A stretch of 64,000 bases of DNA, from contig JAHDES010000010.1 of the NCBI GenBank assembly GCA_020628645.1, positions 1 through 64,000 of the forward strand, read 5' to 3'. Below, piece by piece: positions 59,979-64,000 of this stretch (within the stretch, counting starts at the first letter, position 1; each line of letters opens with the position of its first letter). The notes below the pieces were generated by a model. The model was not told the origin of the DNA. It saw nothing but the letters and a program-made list of their open reading frames with translations, and made no database searches. Both the position numbers and the translations under genes were made by a program. Source of the DNA: Saprospiraceae bacterium. Its GTDB lineage: Bacteria; Bacteroidota; Bacteroidia; Chitinophagales; Saprospiraceae.

Positions 59979-60487
59979 CATACAACAAATACACAACACA
60001 AAAAAATGTAAAAATATCTGTTCCCTGATACCTTTCTAATTTCTGTGACACTTTTTTAGCACATAGACTAATTTTTTAAATCACATAACATTCTGTTTAA
60101 ATAGATTTTATCTGTTCTTTTTTTTAAAATTGGATTTTTTAAATATGTCTTTGTGACATTAAAAAATAATTAAATCTTTTTTTTCTCATGTGATCGCTTC
60201 TTTTCTGATTCTTATTGTGACGGCATTAAATATTAAAATGGAACACTAATTGTGATATAAAAGATATTTAGAATTTTAAAAAATTATAATATGTGCAAAA
60301 TAGGAAAATCTCGACAAGATAATTGAGATATTCCGTCTTCTCTATTATCACATCTTTATCAATTTTATTACCTCCTTTTCTTCAATACAGAAAGAGTTTA
60401 TACTATAAACTCAAAATTCTTACATCCAGTCTTTCTCATTTGAACGATTAATGTTCAAATAAGACTTTTTAATTTAAACCGTAAAAT
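59979..60487. other. AT-rich upstream region with repeated TGTGA motifs
   Basis: About 510 nt without a gene. TGTGA occurs on the plus strand at 60044, 60152, 60189, 60216 and 60251, four of them within 105 nt, directly upstream of the surface-protein operon. They look like half-sites of a CRP/FNR-type or similar regulator, but none forms a perfect palindrome. I found no exact TAnnTTTG box. Confidence 0.4.
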
Positions 60488-61165
60488 ATGCCAAAGACAA
60501 ATCTGACTATTCTAAGTTGTTTTCTTTTCCAAGTATTTTTTTGTGTATCCTCATTTGCACAAGAAAACAATGACCCTTTCAACCAAAATCATTTCTGGAA
60601 GAAAGATGTACAGACGAATAGTACTGCTTACAATAGTAGAAGTACCAACATGTCTGTTTTTAAAACAAGCTCTGAAAATACAATCTATCGTTTTACTGAA
60701 AACAAAATAGTACTACAACAGCAAAAAGATTTAACTGCAGTATCAAGCATTCAGTTTTATCCTGCGATTTCTTCGTCTAATATGTCCGCTAATTTTCGCT
60801 ATTTAGAATGTAATACGAATCTAGAGGGCATTAGTATGAAATTTAAACATGCAGAAAAAGAAAACCCGCTCATTTATAAATATACCCTTCAGCCGAACGC
60901 TTCTCTAAATGAAGTACAATGGAATTTAGAGGAAACTTGTACTTGGCAAATTAACGCGAATGGAAATTTAGTAATAGAGGACGAAGCAGGACTTTCTTAT
61001 ACTATTGCTCCTCCAACTGCTTATCAAACCATTCGAAGTGAGGCTGGAATCTCTCAATCGAAAATTAAAGTATCCTTCTCAAAATTAGATCATCATTCTA
61101 TAGGCTTTACACTCAATGAAAATCCTAATCCTAATTTTAGATTTACCATAGAAGGAAATTTATAG
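60488..61165 (+). CDS. Small secreted protein preceding a SprB-like adhesin (225 aa)
   Basis: Signal peptide MPKTNLTILSCFLFQVFFCVSSFAQ. The mature domain (IYRFTENKIVLQQ, FYPAISSSNM, LIYKYTLQPNASLNEVQWNL, INANGNLVIEDEAGLSYTIAPPTAYQ) resembles the N-terminal domain found in many large Bacteroidota secreted proteins, where a 'yKYdfxlxPgAxxxxIxW' strand is followed by 'G.L.I....G......P..YQ'. Here it stands alone and ends at residue 225 without a recognisable sorting domain. It is 22 nt upstream of the SprB-like gene, so the two are almost certainly co-transcribed. Assistance in export or binding of that adhesin is an inference. Confidence 0.8.
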   Translation: MPKTNLTILSCFLFQVFFCVSSFAQENNDPFNQNHFWKKDVQTNSTAYNSRSTNMSVFKTSSENTIYRFTENKIVLQQQKDLTAVSSIQFYPAISSSNMSANFRYLECNTNLEGISMKFKHAEKENPLIYKYTLQPNASLNEVQWNLEETCTWQINANGNLVIEDEAGLSYTIAPPTAYQTIRSEAGISQSKIKVSFSKLDHHSIGFTLNENPNPNFRFTIEGNL

Positions 61166-61187
61166 TATAAAAATCTAACCTTTAAAT

Positions 61188-64000
61188 ATGCATATTACTA
61201 TGAGATGCTATAAACTAGGAATACTCAGTTTATTCCTTATCTTAAATTATACCGCGAGCTTTGGACAAACAGACTTTAGTGCTTGTGCTGGTCAACGAGC
61301 TTCATTTGTGGACTGGCACGGTGGCTATGGTAGCATGTCTCTAGATGGTGTTACCTATACCGTATTTTGTATGAATTACGATTTAGACGTTCCACCTCCT
61401 GGGCATGGATATACTATTGTATCAAGTTTTCCTACCTGTGGTACAGCTTCCGCTGTAACAAGTTGTGTTTTTGGCGGTTGTGCTGATGATGATGCAGGGC
61501 AATGTGTGTGGGCCGCTACTTGTTCTTCCAATCATTCTGGCACCTATGGCTGTTTTGGTTCTCCTGGGGCTAATCAAGGTGTTTTATATGGAAGGCCTGA
61601 TGATCCTGCCAATCAAAACTTTGTATTTAGGGTAACTACTACTCCTGACTGTGCTCCGAGTTGTAACTTGGTTATAGAATGTGATGCTCAAAACGTCTCT
61701 TGTGAGGGTAATGATGGATGGGTAGCTGTTACTGGAGGTTCAGGAAATCAAGGCGCAGTTAGTTATTTATGGAATACAGGTGCAACCACTTATGCTATTG
61801 AAAATCTAGGCCCTGGTACTTATACGGTGACAGTAACGGATTTGGGTGTCGGGGCAGCTTGTACTCAAACCTGCTCCTATACTTTAACAGATAATTATTC
61901 TGGTGGAGCTTATTTCTTAAATCTTACAGGAACTGACCCTTCTTCTTGTGGTGCTAATGATGGTCAAGTTGAAATGACAAGTGGTGGTGGTGGTAATGCT
62001 CCTGTTACTGCTGAATGGTCTACTGGAGCAGTAGATGTCTACTCCATTTCAGGATTGTCGGGAGGAACCTATTCCTTAACCGTGACAGATAATTTTGGCT
62101 GTACGGTTACTAGTTCTTACACGATAAATGAGCCGGGAGGACCAAGCGTTTCTTGTTCAAAAACCGATCCTAGTTGTGGCGCATCGGATGGTACTGCTAC
62201 TGCAAATGCATCAGGAGGTGCATCCCCATATACTTATAGTTGGAGTAGTGGTGGTTCAGATGCTTCTATTTCGGGTTTAGCTGCTGGAGAATATACCGTA
62301 ACCGTTACGGATAATAGTGGTTGTGTAGATGTTTGTTCTGTTACACTCGAATCACCCGGTGGACCAACTGCTACATGCAGTGTTGGATCAGCACCCGATT
62401 GTGGGCAGTCCAATGGTTCTGCCTCTGTCAGTGTTTCAGGAGGCGCTACTCCTTATAGCTATTCGTGGAGTAGTGGTGGCTCAGGTGCGTCTGAAAGCGG
62501 ACTTGCTGCTGGAAATTATACCGTAACCGTAACCGATGCCAATAGTTGCTCCACTACTTGTGATGTTACGCTTTCTGAACCGGGAGGGCCAACTGCTTCT
62601 TGTAGTGTAGGTTCTCATCCTGGTTGTGGCGAATCCAATGGTTCTGCTTCTGTCAGTGTTTCAGGAGGCGCTACTCCTTATAGCTATTCGTGGAGTAGTG
62701 GTGGCTCAGGTGCGTCTGAAAGCGGACTTGCTGCTGGAAATTATACCGTAACCGTAACCGATGCCAATAGTTGCTCCACTACTTGTGATGTCACCCTTTC
62801 CGAACCGGGGGGACCGACTGCTTCTTGTAGTGTAGGTTCACATCCAGGTTGTAATATCGCTAATGGCTCTGCTTCTGTCAGTCCTTCAGGAGGTGCAACT
62901 CCATATTCTTATAATTGGAGTTCAGGAGAAAGCTCCGCTTCTATTTCTGGCAAAGGTCCAGGAAATTATGCCGTTACCGTTACTGATGCGAATAATTGTT
63001 CCACTACTTGTGATGTCACCCTCACTGAACCGGGGGGACCGTCCGTTTCTTGTTCTATTACTACTGAACCTAGTTGTTTTATGTCCGATGGTCAAATTGC
63101 TTCGAGCGCAAGTGGAGGTACTCCACCTTATAGCTACGCCTGGTCAAGTGGTGGAAATAGTGCAAATGAAGGAGGATTAGTGGGAGGAAATTATACCCTT
63201 ACGGTTACTGATGCGAATAATTGTACGGCTACTTGTGATGTCACCTTACCTGAACCTACAGGTTGTTGTGAAGTAACGATTTCACAAACGATGCAATCTG
63301 AATGTATGGACAATGGTACACCGACTAATGTCAATGATGATTATTTCCAAATCACTGTAAATGCAACGAATACAAGTCCTTCACTTCCGAATTATCAAGT
63401 AGTAGTTAACGCAGCAGCAAATGGATCTGGCGGAACAGTTTTGGCTACGGTCAATTATAATACTCCTGTTACTGTTGGTATTCCTACAATACCACCTTTT
63501 GAGGCTGATGGAAGTAGTACTTATGAAATAACGATAAGAGATAGTTCAACTCCTGATTGTTTTGATACTTTTACTACTACTCCTGTCGATTACTGTTTTA
63601 CTTGTCCGACTTATAATATGGTAACTAGTAGTGAAACAGAAATTTGTGATGGAGAAACAGTTGCTACGATACAAGCATCCGTAACTGATGTGGTAAGTCC
63701 TGATCAAGTTCGATTTGTTTATTTTACAAGTCCGCAATTTGGAACAGCCATGTATACGGGTGGTACGCATATTGGAACAGTACCAGCAATAGCGGGTTTT
63801 GCTTCTGTGAGTAATATTAGTTTCCCAAGTGCTGGTTCATATTTTGTTTATGCCATTTTAGATCCTCCACCTACTGTAGAACCGAGCTGTCGTCCTTTTG
63901 CTTTTACAGAAATTACGGTGCATCCTTTACCAGATGCAAGACTTGCGGTTGTGGATGAAGAAATTTGTGAAGACCGAGTAGCTTATGTAGAATTGTTAAG
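61188..64000 (+). CDS. SprB-repeat giant adhesin, 3' end outside window
   Basis: The frame is open from the ATG at 61188 (a second ATG at 61200 also suits) to the right edge, 937 codons. The signal region is MRCYKLGILSLFLILNYTASFGQ. Residues about 30-160 are a unique Cys-rich domain (DWHGGYGSMSLDGVTYTVFC). From about 160 to 690 come seven SprB-type repeats with the pattern NGSASVSVSGGATPYSYSWS, then LAAGNYTVTVTDANSC, of about 75 residues each. After these, Ig-like modules begin (TCPTYNMVTSSETEICDGE). SprB is the mobile gliding adhesin of Flavobacterium, and proteins with such repeats are T9SS cargo, so the missing end probably carries a type B sorting domain. Two of the repeats are nearly identical in DNA. 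Confidence 0.9.
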   Translation, partial: MHITMRCYKLGILSLFLILNYTASFGQTDFSACAGQRASFVDWHGGYGSMSLDGVTYTVFCMNYDLDVPPPGHGYTIVSSFPTCGTASAVTSCVFGGCADDDAGQCVWAATCSSNHSGTYGCFGSPGANQGVLYGRPDDPANQNFVFRVTTTPDCAPSCNLVIECDAQNVSCEGNDGWVAVTGGSGNQGAVSYLWNTGATTYAIENLGPGTYTVTVTDLGVGAACTQTCSYTLTDNYSGGAYFLNLTGTDPSSCGANDGQVEMTSGGGGNAPVTAEWSTGAVDVYSISGLSGGTYSLTVTDNFGCTVTSSYTINEPGGPSVSCSKTDPSCGASDGTATANASGGASPYTYSWSSGGSDASISGLAAGEYTVTVTDNSGCVDVCSVTLESPGGPTATCSVGSAPDCGQSNGSASVSVSGGATPYSYSWSSGGSGASESGLAAGNYTVTVTDANSCSTTCDVTLSEPGGPTASCSVGSHPGCGESNGSASVSVSGGATPYSYSWSSGGSGASESGLAAGNYTVTVTDANSCSTTCDVTLSEPGGPTASCSVGSHPGCNIANGSASVSPSGGATPYSYNWSSGESSASISGKGPGNYAVTVTDANNCSTTCDVTLTEPGGPSVSCSITTEPSCFMSDGQIASSASGGTPPYSYAWSSGGNSANEGGLVGGNYTLTVTDANNCTATCDVTLPEPTGCCEVTISQTMQSECMDNGTPTNVNDDYFQITVNATNTSPSLPNYQVVVNAAANGSGGTVLATVNYNTPVTVGIPTIPPFEADGSSTYEITIRDSSTPDCFDTFTTTPVDYCFTCPTYNMVTSSETEICDGETVATIQASVTDVVSPDQVRFVYFTSPQFGTAMYTGGTHIGTVPAIAGFASVSNISFPSAGSYFVYAILDPPPTVEPSCRPFAFTEITVHPLPDARLAVVDEEICEDRVAYVELL
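62424..62791 (+). repeat. Near-identical direct repeats inside the SprB-like gene
   Basis: The 143 bp at 62424-62566 are repeated without a change at 62649-62791, a period of 225 bp (75 residues). Neighbouring repeats of the same gene are similar only at protein level. This indicates recent duplication or gene conversion of a repeat unit. Confidence 0.85.

Overview
The window looks like chromosomal DNA from a gliding or filamentous member of the Bacteroidota, most plausibly the Saprospirales (an Aureispira-like genome is my guess, from memory of such genomes). The supporting signs are AT-rich DNA, starts preceded by A-rich leaders rather than Shine-Dalgarno sequences, -7 boxes of the TAnnTTTG type, type IX secretion (T9SS) sorting domains of both type A and type B, a PorP/SprF protein, SprB-like repeats, and a xerC-hpf pair.

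Layout. 1-5.3 kb: the 5' part of a giant secreted protein with P-domain-like and hyalin-like modules, running off the left edge, preceded by a small secreted protein. 6-21 kb: mostly housekeeping and membrane genes: an FG-GAP/ASPIC lipoprotein, a Bax-inhibitor-1 family protein, a lipocalin-like lipoprotein, a PepSY membrane protein, release factor 3, a HupE/UreJ protein, an alkyltransferase-like protein, a putative HExxH peptidase, an MscS channel, the tRNA hydroxylase TrhO, an orphan 516-residue protein, tRNA-Gln and a DEAD-box helicase. 21-30 kb: a three-gene T9SS surface module on the minus strand (type B adhesin with thrombospondin-3-like repeats, then PorP/SprF, then a PD40-OmpA protein), with hairpins between the cistrons. 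30-35 kb: two secreted or outer-membrane proteins of unknown function and a membrane TPR protein. 35-47 kb: two tandem giant proteins (1428 and 2423 residues) built from receptor-L-like leucine-rich modules, DUF11-like modules and a type A sorting domain. A decayed copy of the sorting-domain end lies between the first of them and its terminator. 47-53 kb: an OmpA protein with a membrane-anchored helix-hairpin-helix partner, hpf, xerC, a TonB-C-like protein and a lipoprotein with two RskA-like repeats. 53-60 kb: an SGNH-like/MBOAT acyltransferase pair, an M29 aminopeptidase and gcvP. 60-64 kb: a small secreted protein and the first 937 codons of a SprB-repeat adhesin running off the right edge.

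The dominant theme is cell-surface display. Five very large secreted proteins occupy about half the window, and those whose C-termini are visible carry T9SS signals. The PorP/SprF and OmpA-like proteins next to the type B adhesin fit an outer-membrane and peptidoglycan anchoring role. I saw no CRISPR array, insertion sequence, prophage or defence island. The most unusual items are the L-module proteins with the decayed gene end, and a structured tandem-hairpin element present in two copies with compensatory stem changes.
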